The notes below the pieces were generated by a model. The model was not told the origin of the DNA and made no database searches. It was given only the letters and a program-made list of their open reading frames with translations. From Porphyromonadaceae bacterium UBA7207 (lineage in GTDB: Bacteria > Bacteroidota > Bacteroidia > Bacteroidales > Muribaculaceae), in assembly GCA_002490635.1 (NCBI GenBank), contig DKUJ01000038.1:1-9107 (forward strand): a stretch of 9,107 bases of DNA. Reading direction: 5' to 3'. Position numbers and translations under genes: made by a program. This document shows, piece by piece, positions 1 through 8,769 of this stretch; positions within the stretch are counted from its first letter, which is position 1; each line of letters begins with the position of its first letter.

Positions 1-2685
<2,685 letters not shown>

Positions 2686-2722
2686 AATAATATTGTTGTG
2701 TGTTTTATTTTCAAGGTCGCAC

Positions 2723-2751
2723 CGGAGGTTTTGCACCTGCGGAGGTTTGCA
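2723..2751 (-). repeat. Tandem direct repeat across the ppdK start site
   Basis: On the plus strand CGGAGGTTTTGCA (2723-2735) and CGGAGGTTTGCA (2740-2751) are near-identical copies 17 nt apart, differing by one T. On the transcribed side they read as GCAAA(A)CCTCCG twice. The upstream copy overlaps the -7 box and the predicted start; the other lies in the early leader. The position suits an operator or a leader RNA element, but no factor can be named from the sequence. Confidence 0.5.
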
Positions 2752-2781
2752 AATTTACGAAGAATTTGGCGATTTGTGCAA
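2750..2781 (-). promoter_or_regulatory. Bacteroidota-type promoter for ppdK
   Basis: Read on the minus strand, TTG (2781-2779) is followed by a 21-nt spacer and then TAAATTTG (2757-2750). This fits the Bacteroidota sigma consensus (-33 TTG, -7 TAnnTTTG). Transcription should start near 2742-2745, leaving an untranslated leader of about 60 nt before the ATG at 2685. The promoter lies between the rng terminator and ppdK, so ppdK can be transcribed independently. Confidence 0.7.
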
Positions 2782-2871
2782 GTTGGCCACGCTATTTTTC
2801 CACAAACGGTGCGTAAACAGGCTGATAAACGATGAATATATGTTGGCTGTGTCTTGCGCGTGTTGCGGCTG

Positions 2872-2907
2872 AAAAATCCGACGCTCTGCCTGGGGCGGAG
2901 CGTCGGA
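2872..2907 (-). terminator. Intrinsic terminator after the RNase G gene
   Basis: A perfect 10-bp inverted repeat, TCCGACGCTC (2877-2886) with GAGCGTCGGA (2898-2907), encloses an 11-nt loop that can form three further GC pairs. On the minus strand the stem is followed at once by five T residues (2876-2872). It lies 40 nt past the stop codon of the RNase G gene and has no T tract on the plus side, so it acts on minus-strand transcription. Confidence 0.88.
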
Positions 2908-2946
2908 TGTGGGCTTGGGATGTATTCCTTGGTTTTTTGTTTATTG

Positions 2947-5097
2947 TTAGTCGGCAGGTTGTTCCTGCATGGGAGCGTCTTCTGCTTCGACTGTTTCTGC
3001 GGATTCCGCCAGAGCCGCTTTTGCGGCTTCGCGGGAGCGCTTGCGGGCACGGCGCCGGCGCTGGCTCTTGGTGAGTTTTGCAGGCGCGCCGGGTGCTGTT
3101 CCGTTTTCAGTCGCAATTTCTGCCTCTGCCGATGTGTTTTCAGGCAGGTTGTCTGTGGCGGTTGTTGCGGGGTTGTCCTCGATGCTGTCGTGCTGGGGAA
3201 TGGCCTGAACCGATGTTGTCTTGGGCGCCGTGGATTCTTCGTGGGCAGGAAGCAGCAGGGTTGCCTCCTGCTGTTTGTTCTGCTTTGGAGCTTGTGGGGC
3301 CTGTGTAGCCGGAGTTGCCGGTTTTTTGGCGGCCTTTGTGTCGGGCTGCGCTTTCTCCTGCCTGGACGGTTTGTCGTCGTTGTCCTGTTTCTGCTGTGGC
3401 TGCTGTTTCCGGGCTGCTGGCGCGTTGCCTTTCGGCTGTTCTTTGCGCTGGCTGCCGCGGGTGGTTTCGTCGTCGTTGCCTGCGCGGTTGCGGGCTTTCT
3501 GTTCGGTCTTTGTAACGGAGCTCTGGTTCAGATCCTTTTCCGCCTGAAGCTGCAGTTCACAGCCCTCGGCATCGACTACTCTGTACTGCAGGTATGCCAG
3601 GCTTTGGTCGGCGATGATTTTGAATCGTCCTCCGAGTTTCCGCCGCCATGTGCGGTAGAGGTTGAAGAACAGACCTTTTTTTACGTATGCTTCGACGAAG
3701 GGGTGCAGGAAGAGGGTGAAATCGCGTTTGCCGAGGTCGCGCACTATGTACTCCAGTTTTTCGTAGAGTGTGTCGGTGAACAGCAGTGATGGCTGCACTT
3801 CGCCACGTCCGAAGCACGACGGGCATGTTTCGGCCACGGTGATGTCGAGCGCTGGGCGGACTCTCTGGCGGGTAATCTGCATGAGGCCGAATTTGCTCAG
3901 TGGCAGAATGTTGTGCCTGGCGCGGTCGTTCGCCATGATTTCGCGCATGTGGTCGTAGAGCTGCTGCCGGTGTTCGGCTTTGGCCATGTCTATGAAGTCG
4001 ACCACGATTATTCCGCCCATATCGCGAAGTCTCAGCTGGCGAGCTATTTCGTCGGCGGCGCGCAGGTTCACTTCCAGGGCGTTGGTTTCCTGGTCATTGC
4101 TCGCTTTTGTGCGGTTGCCGGAGTTTACGTCGACCACATGGAGCGCTTCGGTGTGCTCTATGATGATGTATGCACCGTTCTTGAACGACACTGTTTTCCC
4201 GAACGACGACTTTATCTGGCGTGTAATGCTGAAATGGTCGAAGATGGGTTCGCTCTTTGTGTAGAGTTTCACAATGTCGGCACGCTCGGGGGCAATCAGA
4301 CTTACATAGTTCTGAATCTGTGCGTGGGTGTCGGGATCGTTGACGTATATGCTTTCGAAAGAGGGGCTGAATACGTCGCGGAGCATGCCCACGATGCGGC
4401 TTTCTTCTTCAAAGACAAGAGCCGGCGGCTGCACGCGCTGTGCTTTGGCACAGCATTCGTCGAAGGCCTTGAGCAATGTCTTGAGTTCGGTATAGAGGTC
4501 TTCGGCCTTTTTCCCTTCGGCCGAGGTGCGCACTATGATGCCGAAGTTGCGCGGCTTCATGCTTTCCATAAGCCTGCGCAGGCGCATTTTCTCTTCGGTG
4601 CTTTTGATTTTCTGCGAAATGGATATTTTGTCGCAGAAGGGTGTCAGCACCATATAGCGGCCGGTGAAGCTCAGCTCTGTTGTCAGTCGCGGGCCCTTCG
4701 ACGATATTGGCTCTTTCACAATCTGCACCAGCAGTTCGCGGCCCTGTTCGATGGCATCGGTGATGGAGCCGTGCTTGTCGATTTCGGGTTTGAGCTTTAT
4801 CTGTTCCAGTTGCGGGCGCTTGCGGCGGTCGGCAAGGAGTTTCTGGAAGTATTCGGAGTATGAGCCGAAGTTCGCTCCCAGGTCGAGGTAGTGTAGGAAT
4901 GCATCCTTTTCATAGCCCACATTCACAAATGCAGCGTTCAGTCCCGGCATGAGCTTCTTCACCTTGGCAAGGTAAATGTCGCCGACGGCGTATGCGATAT
5001 TGCGCTGTTCTTTCTGAAGCGACACAAGTCGGCCTTCTTCCAGAAGCGCTATCGATACATCCGATGACTGGACGTCTACGATGAGTTCGCTTTTCAT
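2947..5097 (-). CDS. rng: RNase E/G family endoribonuclease with long disordered C-terminal tail
   Basis: Mg-dependent single-strand endoribonuclease of rRNA processing and mRNA turnover, cytoplasmic. The protein has 716 residues from the ATG at 5097 (MKSELIVDVQSSDVSIAL). An in-frame TTG at 5208 would add 37 residues, but the added segment is proline-rich and unlike the family start. The S1 RNA-binding domain covers about residues 35-130 (VGDIYLAKVKKLMPGLNAAFVNVG). The catalytic DNase I-like domain carries Asp323 (VVDVNSGNRT) and Asp367 (IIVVDFIDM), the expected metal ligands. CPSC at 425-428 is the zinc-link. The conserved core ends near residue 520, about the full length of a normal RNase G (roughly 490-530). 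The last 187 residues have no Phe, Trp, Tyr or Cys, are rich in Q, K, A, P and T, and hold an arginine-rich patch (QRRRRARKRSR, 679-689) followed by an acidic end. This resembles the layout of RNase E scaffold tails, though no sequence match is claimed. It lies downstream of HU and the 29-residue gene and ends at a strong terminator. Confidence 0.95.
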   Translation of the reverse strand: MKSELIVDVQSSDVSIALLEEGRLVSLQKEQRNIAYAVGDIYLAKVKKLMPGLNAAFVNVGYEKDAFLHYLDLGANFGSYSEYFQKLLADRRKRPQLEQIKLKPEIDKHGSITDAIEQGRELLVQIVKEPISSKGPRLTTELSFTGRYMVLTPFCDKISISQKIKSTEEKMRLRRLMESMKPRNFGIIVRTSAEGKKAEDLYTELKTLLKAFDECCAKAQRVQPPALVFEEESRIVGMLRDVFSPSFESIYVNDPDTHAQIQNYVSLIAPERADIVKLYTKSEPIFDHFSITRQIKSSFGKTVSFKNGAYIIIEHTEALHVVDVNSGNRTKASNDQETNALEVNLRAADEIARQLRLRDMGGIIVVDFIDMAKAEHRQQLYDHMREIMANDRARHNILPLSKFGLMQITRQRVRPALDITVAETCPSCFGRGEVQPSLLFTDTLYEKLEYIVRDLGKRDFTLFLHPFVEAYVKKGLFFNLYRTWRRKLGGRFKIIADQSLAYLQYRVVDAEGCELQLQAEKDLNQSSVTKTEQKARNRAGNDDETTRGSQRKEQPKGNAPAARKQQPQQKQDNDDKPSRQEKAQPDTKAAKKPATPATQAPQAPKQNKQQEATLLLPAHEESTAPKTTSVQAIPQHDSIEDNPATTATDNLPENTSAEAEIATENGTAPGAPAKLTKSQRRRRARKRSREAAKAALAESAETVEAEDAPMQEQPAD

Positions 5098-5197
5098 TGT
5101 TGTGTGGGTTTGGTTTGAAAGGATCTGCCCTGGCTTATGCGGGGATGGGGTGGCCGGCGGAGGAATGCCTTTGTTCACTTCATGAGACGACAAAACG

Positions 5198-5234
5198 CGC
5201 CGACGCAACTGGGATTCTCCCCGGTGCGTCTGCG
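5198..5234 (-). other. Structured hairpin in the RNase G gene leader
   Basis: The 265-nt gap between the 29-residue gene and rng contains a stem with arms GACGCA (5202-5207) and TGCGTC (5225-5230). After one mismatch it is extended outward by CGC/GCG (5198-5200 with 5232-5234). Inside it, minus-strand GGGG/TCCC closes an AGAA loop. Four T residues follow on the minus strand (5195-5192), set off by a short GCG. It could be a weak terminator of the HU unit or a structured 5' leader of rng. I saw no -7 box of the TAnnTTTG type in this gap. Confidence 0.4.
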
Positions 5235-5362
5235 TGTCTGTCGGTATTCTTTATAGGCCGTAATCCTCACAAGGCTGCAGGGCGCATTGTGCAAGGGTGT
5301 GTGGGTTTCTCTTGGGCATACCTGCGATGAGCAGGCTTTGCCGCTGTGAGATTCCGTGCGCC

Positions 5363-5452
5363 TTATTTCTTCTTGTGACGGTTTTTCCTTAGGCGTTTTT
5401 TGCGTTTGTGGGTAGCCATTTTGTGGCCTTTTCTTTTCTTTCCGCTGGGCAT
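5363..5452 (-). CDS. 29-residue highly basic protein, probable small-subunit ribosomal protein (AURKAIP1/COX24 type)
   Basis: The ATG at 5452 opens a 29-codon frame ending in TAA at 5365-5363. It starts MPSGKKRKGHK and ends KRKKRLRKNRHKKK. Apart from a few Gly, Ser, Thr, Ala and Leu it is almost all Lys, Arg and His, with no acidic residue. Proteins of this size and pattern occur in Bacteroidota and are annotated as AURKAIP1/COX24 domain proteins. The same motif appears in mitochondrial mS38 and, as I recall, in mycobacterial bS22, both small-subunit components. A role bound to 16S rRNA is therefore likely but is inferred from family resemblance. It lies 81 nt below the HU stop with no promoter or strong terminator between, so it is probably cotranscribed with HU. 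A second Met at residue 12 is possible but would give an even shorter product. Confidence 0.8.
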   Translation of the reverse strand: MPSGKKRKGHKMATHKRKKRLRKNRHKKK

Positions 5453-5533
5453 TGTTGCTAGGGTTTGAGTGATTAATATTGTATAAGCCGCTATCCGGCT
5501 GTGAGCTTTGCTGCGGCAATGGTTTCGGTTGTC

Positions 5534-5815
5534 TTATTTGCTTTCCTTAACCTCTTCCATGAACACGCGTGCGGGCTTGAAAGCGGGGATTTTGTGCTCA
5601 GGGATGATGATGGTGGTGTTTTTGGAGATGTTGCGGGCTGTCTTCTCGGAACGTGTTTTGATAATGAAGCTACCGAAACCGCGGAGATATACGTGTTCAC
5701 CGTTGGCAAGAGAGTCTTTCACTACTTCCATGAACCGCTCGATTGTGGTGAGGACAGCGGCTTTGTCGATGCCCGTGCTTTTGTAGATTTCGTTGACAAT
5801 GTCGGCTTTTGTCAT
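5534..5815 (-). CDS. HU-family nucleoid DNA-binding protein
   Basis: Small basic protein, normally a dimer, that bends and compacts DNA; 93 residues, the normal HU length. The ATG at 5815 gives MTKADIVNEIYKSTGIDK, the standard HU start; an upstream in-frame extension to 5950 is AT-rich leader sequence and was rejected. Residues 1-40 are the helical dimerisation part. RGFGSFIIKTR (45-55) is the family signature leading into the DNA-binding beta arm, and IPEHKIPAFKPARVF (71-85) returns from it. At the arm tip, where E. coli-type HU has RNP with the intercalating Pro63, this protein reads RNIS with Ile63. As I recall this is usual in Bacteroidota HU paralogues, so it is probably lineage style and not damage. 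It is the first gene of a likely unit with the 29-residue protein and perhaps rng. Confidence 0.95.
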   Translation of the reverse strand: MTKADIVNEIYKSTGIDKAAVLTTIERFMEVVKDSLANGEHVYLRGFGSFIIKTRSEKTARNISKNTTIIIPEHKIPAFKPARVFMEEVKESK

Positions 5816-5927
5816 TGCTGTGAATTTATTTGATGTGTTGGTTTTCAGGTTGGAGGAGAGCTCCTTGTATTGCCAAAATAGAGGCTGTGGCCTGCTTGTC
5901 GGCAGGTTGCTCCGCTTTTTGCAGGTG

Positions 5928-5992
5928 CAAATATCATAATTTTTTTTCAATCAAGAGCAAAAATACCAGATAAAAATAGCCTAACCCGCAAA
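5928..5992 (-). promoter_or_regulatory. Candidate promoter(s) for the HU gene
   Basis: Two -7 candidates are seen on the minus strand. TATTTTTG (5965-5958) matches TAnnTTTG fully and has TTTG 23 nt upstream (5992-5989), a slightly long spacer. GATATTTG (5935-5928) has one mismatch and has TTTG 22 nt upstream (5961-5958), which is part of the first box. The first gives a leader of roughly 135 nt, the second of about 105 nt, before the ATG at 5815. The leader contains a small CCTGC/GCAGG hairpin (5891-5906). The upstream promoter overlaps the terminator-like hairpin region after the HAD gene. Confidence 0.45.
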
Positions 5993-6028
5993 TAATGTTT
6001 GTTTTGCGGCTGTATATAGGTTCAGCCG
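5971..6028 (-). terminator. Overlapping hairpins with T tract after the HAD gene
   Basis: On the minus strand, a first stem pairs CGGCTG (6028-6023 arm) with CAGCCG (6012-6007 arm) across a 10-nt loop. A second stem pairs CCGCAAA (6009-6003) with TTTGCGG (5992-5986) across a 10-nt loop. The two share bases 6007-6009, so they cannot both form fully. An alternative outer AGCC/GGCT pairing (6011-6008 with 5981-5978) places the stem directly before ATTTTT (5977-5972). This is the probable end of the DUF308-HAD unit, though weaker than the rng terminator. The rest of the 354-nt gap 5816-6169 shows no gene. Two open frames crossing it have no family resemblance. Confidence 0.45.
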
Positions 6029-6169
6029 GCAGGAGCAAAATCAATGATTGGTTTAACGGCGGCGGTTTTCGCAGATGCCGCTGTTCCGGATTTGAACACA
6101 GCTTCCCCGGAAAGTCCGGTGTTGCAGTTATGGTGTGGCAGGATGTCTGCGGGCGCTTGAGGGAAGTCG

Positions 6170-6907
6170 TTACCGGATTTTTGCAAGATCTGCCATGTGG
6201 TGGATTCTCAGCCAGCGTCCCGGTCGCTTTCTGAGGCATTCGGGAATGGGTGTCGAAGTATCTGCCAGCCATATGGCGCCACCCCATCCGGCGTCGATGG
6301 CTCCCGCAATGTCGGAGCGGGCGTTGTCGCCTATTATGATACAGTGCGCCGGGTCTGTTTGGGCTGTTTGTTCTGCATGGCGGAAAAATTCAGAATCGGG
6401 TTTGTTGCATCCGACATCATCGCTGAGTATTATTGGCGAAAACAACCCGTTCAGACCTCCCGACTGAAGTTTGCGGTACTGTACCTCGCGGAATCCGTTG
6501 CTTACTATTCCTGTCCGCAGCCCGCGTGCCTGGATGGCGGCGATTGCCTGGGTGGCGCCGTCTATCAGCCCCGGGCAGTCGCCAAGCAGTTGCAGGTATT
6601 CGCCATCAAGCTCGCGCGACAGTTTTTCGGCTTCCTTGCGGTTCATGCCCGCACATATCAGAGGTTGGGCGAAACGCTCAAGCCGGAGAGTGCTGCGGCC
6701 AATCTCCTTGTTGTCGTACTTTTCCCAGAGTTTTCTGTTTATGCTGTGATAGCAGTCGAGCCAGCCTTGGAGCCCTGAGGCTCCGAAGGCGCTGCTGACA
6801 ATGCGATTGGTGTTGTATATTTCGGTGAGGGCGATGGTGCTGTTGCCGCTCATGTCCCATATGGTGTCGTCGAGGTCGAACCACACCATCGGGTTCTCAA
6901 TTCCCAT
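6170..6907 (-). CDS. HAD-superfamily hydrolase, YjjG-like (nucleotide 5'-phosphatase type)
   Basis: Haloacid dehalogenase-fold phosphatase of subfamily IA; YjjG members hydrolyse (non-canonical) pyrimidine nucleoside monophosphates, but the substrate here is inferred. From the ATG at 6907 it has 245 residues. Motif I is DLDDT with nucleophile Asp11 and acid/base Asp13. Motif II is Ser136 in GIVSNGF, motif III Lys169 in GCNKPDSEFF, and motif IV GDNARSD with Asp194 and Asp199 for Mg. The helical cap lies between about residues 17 and 95, with LWEKYDNKEI resembling the YjjG cap. The ATG at 6925 would add six residues and the ATG at 6889 would remove six. The 6907 start was chosen because it puts the nucleophile at position 11, close to position 9 in E. 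coli YjjG. It overlaps the end of the upstream DUF308 gene by 11 nt, so the two are probably translationally coupled. Confidence 0.9.
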   Translation of the reverse strand: MGIENPMVWFDLDDTIWDMSGNSTIALTEIYNTNRIVSSAFGASGLQGWLDCYHSINRKLWEKYDNKEIGRSTLRLERFAQPLICAGMNRKEAEKLSRELDGEYLQLLGDCPGLIDGATQAIAAIQARGLRTGIVSNGFREVQYRKLQSGGLNGLFSPIILSDDVGCNKPDSEFFRHAEQTAQTDPAHCIIIGDNARSDIAGAIDAGWGGAIWLADTSTPIPECLRKRPGRWLRIHHMADLAKIR

Positions 6908-7652
6908 AAAAGTCGGCTCTGTCATTTGTGTTGTCGGTGCCGTCGGCGTTTGTCGGCTGTGATTCTGCCGGACGCACGTCTGTGGGCTGGGTTTCTGTTA
7001 TTTTTGCTTCTGTTGGCAGATCGTATGCGGTGGTATCTTTTTCAATATTGTAGTCTGGCGTGTGAGCCGGTTCGGGCTTTGCCTGTGCCGCTTTGTCGAT
7101 GCGTCGGTTGCCGTGTGCTATGATGATGCCTTCGACAATCGAGACAATTCCGAAGAGGGTGAATGCGCATCCCGATATCAGCATAATGTGTTGGTCGGTA
7201 GTGTTGATGTCGCCCCTTTTCAGGAAGATGTAGCTTGCGGCTACAAGCAGAAGCATGGGCACTATGAAGAACCAGGGGCTGAGGCGCATAGGCCGCGTCC
7301 CGAAAAGCAGCAGGCACGTCTGGTATATTGCGGCGAACAGTACCATTACTGCGAAAATGAACGACACCAGCGGTAAGAATGTCTGCTGGAACAGCAGCAT
7401 GGCTGTGCCGAGAACGATGGCTGCTGCGCTTGCCACCCAGCCTACCGCACTCCCGAAGGCGCCGGTGCGGACGTGTCCGTGGCGATCGCGTGCGCCCAGG
7501 AAAAACAGCATGTTGGCAATGCCTGCCAGAATGAAAAGGATGCCACCGCCGACGACAATGTGCGCGCTCGCGAGAGTGTCGCTTGTGATTATCATCGCTA
7601 CGCCGGCAACCAGCATTATCAGAGCTGTCATAAATAGATTTTTACCTTTCAT
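6897..7652 (-). CDS. DUF308 (HdeD-like) six-helix membrane protein
   Basis: Inner-membrane protein of 251 residues, unknown function. Six hydrophobic segments are visible at about residues 6-24, 31-53, 65-88, 93-117, 126-144 and 155-179. The paired, glycine/alanine-rich helices and the short charged loop GARDRHGH (53-60) fit the DUF308/HdeD family. HdeD itself is linked to acid resistance in E. coli, but that role should not be carried over here. Residues 180-251 form a hydrophilic, Thr/Pro/Asp/Glu-rich tail with loosely repeated TQPTD and SQPTN blocks, probably unstructured. The ATG at 7652 (MKGKNLFMTALIML) is the natural start just before the first helix; Met8 is possible. The stop overlaps the HAD gene by 11 nt. 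No TAnnTTTG promoter was found in the 93-nt gap before it, so read-through from the AraC gene is possible. Confidence 0.85.
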   Translation of the reverse strand: MKGKNLFMTALIMLVAGVAMIITSDTLASAHIVVGGGILFILAGIANMLFFLGARDRHGHVRTGAFGSAVGWVASAAAIVLGTAMLLFQQTFLPLVSFIFAVMVLFAAIYQTCLLLFGTRPMRLSPWFFIVPMLLLVAASYIFLKRGDINTTDQHIMLISGCAFTLFGIVSIVEGIIIAHGNRRIDKAAQAKPEPAHTPDYNIEKDTTAYDLPTEAKITETQPTDVRPAESQPTNADGTDNTNDRADFYGN

Positions 7653-7745
7653 TTGAGTTCGGAGTTGAAGCGTTTTTTTGTCGGATGCGCTTTTTTTAAT
7701 GCGCCACCGCTGTCTATATAACGTATGAAAACTCTGTTTGGTGCG
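7653..7745. other. Gap between AraC and DUF308 genes: two T/A tracts, no clear promoter
   Basis: The 93-nt gap has two seven-base T runs on the plus strand (7673-7679 and 7691-7697). Each is preceded by a GCG-containing block, and GCGC occurs on both sides of the second (7687-7690 and 7701-7704). On the minus strand, the direction of the flanking genes, these are A runs, so they do not form an intrinsic terminator for the AraC gene. They may act as A-tract curvature before the DUF308 gene. Confidence 0.3.
7715..7726 (+). repeat. Copy 1 of the 12-bp direct repeat TATATAACGTAT
   Basis: Exact copy of a 12-bp motif that recurs at 8807-8818 in the same orientation. The two copies lie in the intergenic stretches on either side of the AraC-type gene. 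A chance 12-bp match within 9 kb is not rare, so only the placement makes it of interest. Confidence 0.35.
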
Positions 7746-8663
7746 TTAGTTGCTGCGTTGAAAGTCGGTGGGCGACATCCCTGTGAGATGCTTGAAGTAT
7801 TTGCCGAATGAGCTCTGGTTGGAGAAATTCATGGAGTAGGCCACCTGCTGGACATTCATGCCGGAAAATCTCAGTAGGTTCTTGGCCTCGTTGATTACAA
7901 AGTAGTCAATCCATGCTGCGGCGGTACGTCCGGTGCTTTCTTTGATGATAACGGAAAGGTATTTCGGCGATACGCACAGCCTGCTGGCGTAGTAGCGCAC
8001 GGAGCGTTCCTGCGAGTGGTGCTGATGCACCAGACGCATGAAATCGCGCACGTAGTTGCTGCGTCGGTTGGGTGTCCGCTCGATTACGGTGCTCCCGATT
8101 CGTTTGAAATGGTATACGCTGTTCTGGTAGAACAACGACGAAACAAGCGACGAGAGTATGTGCCGGTTGAGGGTCGGGTTGAATTCGTCGGAGAGTACGC
8201 TGCGGATAATTTTGAGATATCGTAGCTCCTGTGCGATTTCATGATCCGACAGTTCTATGTACGGCCGGGATATTTCAAGCATTTCCTCGCTGATGAATAC
8301 ATTCACTGAAAGATGCAGGTCCTTCAGAAATTCCGGAGTCATGTAAATAACGTACATGTCGCAGTCGCGGAATTCCGTTAGCCATGGTCCGATTTTCGCT
8401 CCAGGCTCAAGAAATACCGACGCCGGGCCTTGCAGCTCGAAGTGGAGTGTGTTTTTTGTCAATGCGATACTGCCTCTACTTACAATCACCACGGCAGCGC
8501 CATCGAGAGGGTATATTTCGCTGTGTTGCCTGTCTGTGAAAATGTCGTCGGCGTTGAAATGGGAAAGTACAAGAAGTCCTTCCAGTTCGCCATAGTCGCT
8601 TGCCAAACGGCTTTGGCGGCGTAGCTCCTGGTAAAATCTGTCATTAGAGAATTGATAATCCAT
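7746..8663 (-). CDS. AraC-family transcriptional regulator
   Basis: DNA-binding regulator of 305 residues, the usual family length. The C-terminal 100 residues hold the two helix-turn-helix units of AraC/XylS proteins. The first lies around residues 219-245 (VRYYASRLCVSPKYLSVIIK). The second lies around 268-292 (VQQVAYSMNFSNQSSFGKYF), followed by the typical end KHLTGMSPTDFQRSN. The N-terminal part (about 25-130) looks like the cupin-type sensor of such proteins, but the ligand cannot be read. The ATG at 8663 (MDYQFSNDRFYQELR) was chosen. A GTG at 8735 in the same frame would add 24 residues, but it falls inside the -7 promoter box and is rejected. The gene is divergent from a strong plus-strand promoter at 9011-9040, so the unseen gene to the right is a candidate target, as is its own promoter. 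Confidence 0.93.
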   Translation of the reverse strand: MDYQFSNDRFYQELRRQSRLASDYGELEGLLVLSHFNADDIFTDRQHSEIYPLDGAAVVIVSRGSIALTKNTLHFELQGPASVFLEPGAKIGPWLTEFRDCDMYVIYMTPEFLKDLHLSVNVFISEEMLEISRPYIELSDHEIAQELRYLKIIRSVLSDEFNPTLNRHILSSLVSSLFYQNSVYHFKRIGSTVIERTPNRRSNYVRDFMRLVHQHHSQERSVRYYASRLCVSPKYLSVIIKESTGRTAAAWIDYFVINEAKNLLRFSGMNVQQVAYSMNFSNQSSFGKYFKHLTGMSPTDFQRSN

Positions 8664-8734
8664 CTTGCGGTATATTCTGTTGTTCGCTGGCTGTTTTGGC
8701 CGGATTGTAATTGCAATAGAGCCGAAAAGAAGCA

Positions 8735-8769
8735 CAAAGATAGTTTATAATTTGCCCTATATAGTACAA
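8735..8769 (-). promoter_or_regulatory. Promoter of the AraC-type gene
   Basis: On the minus strand TATCTTTG (8742-8735) is an exact TAnnTTTG box. The nearest TTG upstream (8769-8767) is 24 nt away, longer than the usual 19-21, so the -33 contact is weak and activation may be needed. The predicted start near 8728-8730 gives a leader of about 65 nt to the ATG at 8663. Confidence 0.55.

Noticed and set aside
2854..3789. 311-codon plus-strand frame opposite the RNase G tail
   Set aside because: Shadow of the GC-rich disordered tail; the product is a Cys/Phe/Leu/Gly-rich string without family features, and no promoter was seen before it.
3913..4863. 316-codon plus-strand frame opposite the RNase G catalytic core
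   Set aside because: The minus strand encodes conserved S1 and catalytic motifs here; the plus translation shows no domain.
5098..5208. 37-residue N-terminal extension of RNase G from a TTG at 5208
   Set aside because: The added residues are proline-rich and unlike the family; MKSELIVDVQ at 5097 is the normal RNase G start.
5921..5931. GCAGGTGCAAA shared by the HU upstream region and the ppdK leader (2730-2740, opposite strand)
   Set aside because: An 11-base match within 9 kb is expected by chance, and the two lie in opposite orientation relative to their genes.
6075..6100. tRNA-like T-loop sequence on the minus strand (GTTCAAATC)
   Set aside because: The five bases on each side do not pair, and no acceptor or anticodon arm is found around it.
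7673..7704. GCGC and T-tract motif as a possible terminator
   Set aside because: The T tracts are on the plus strand, while the flanking genes are on the minus strand; there is no plus-strand gene for it to serve.
8664..8735. 24-residue extension of the AraC protein from a GTG at 8735
   Set aside because: The GTG overlaps the exact -7 box TATCTTTG, so it would not be in the mRNA.
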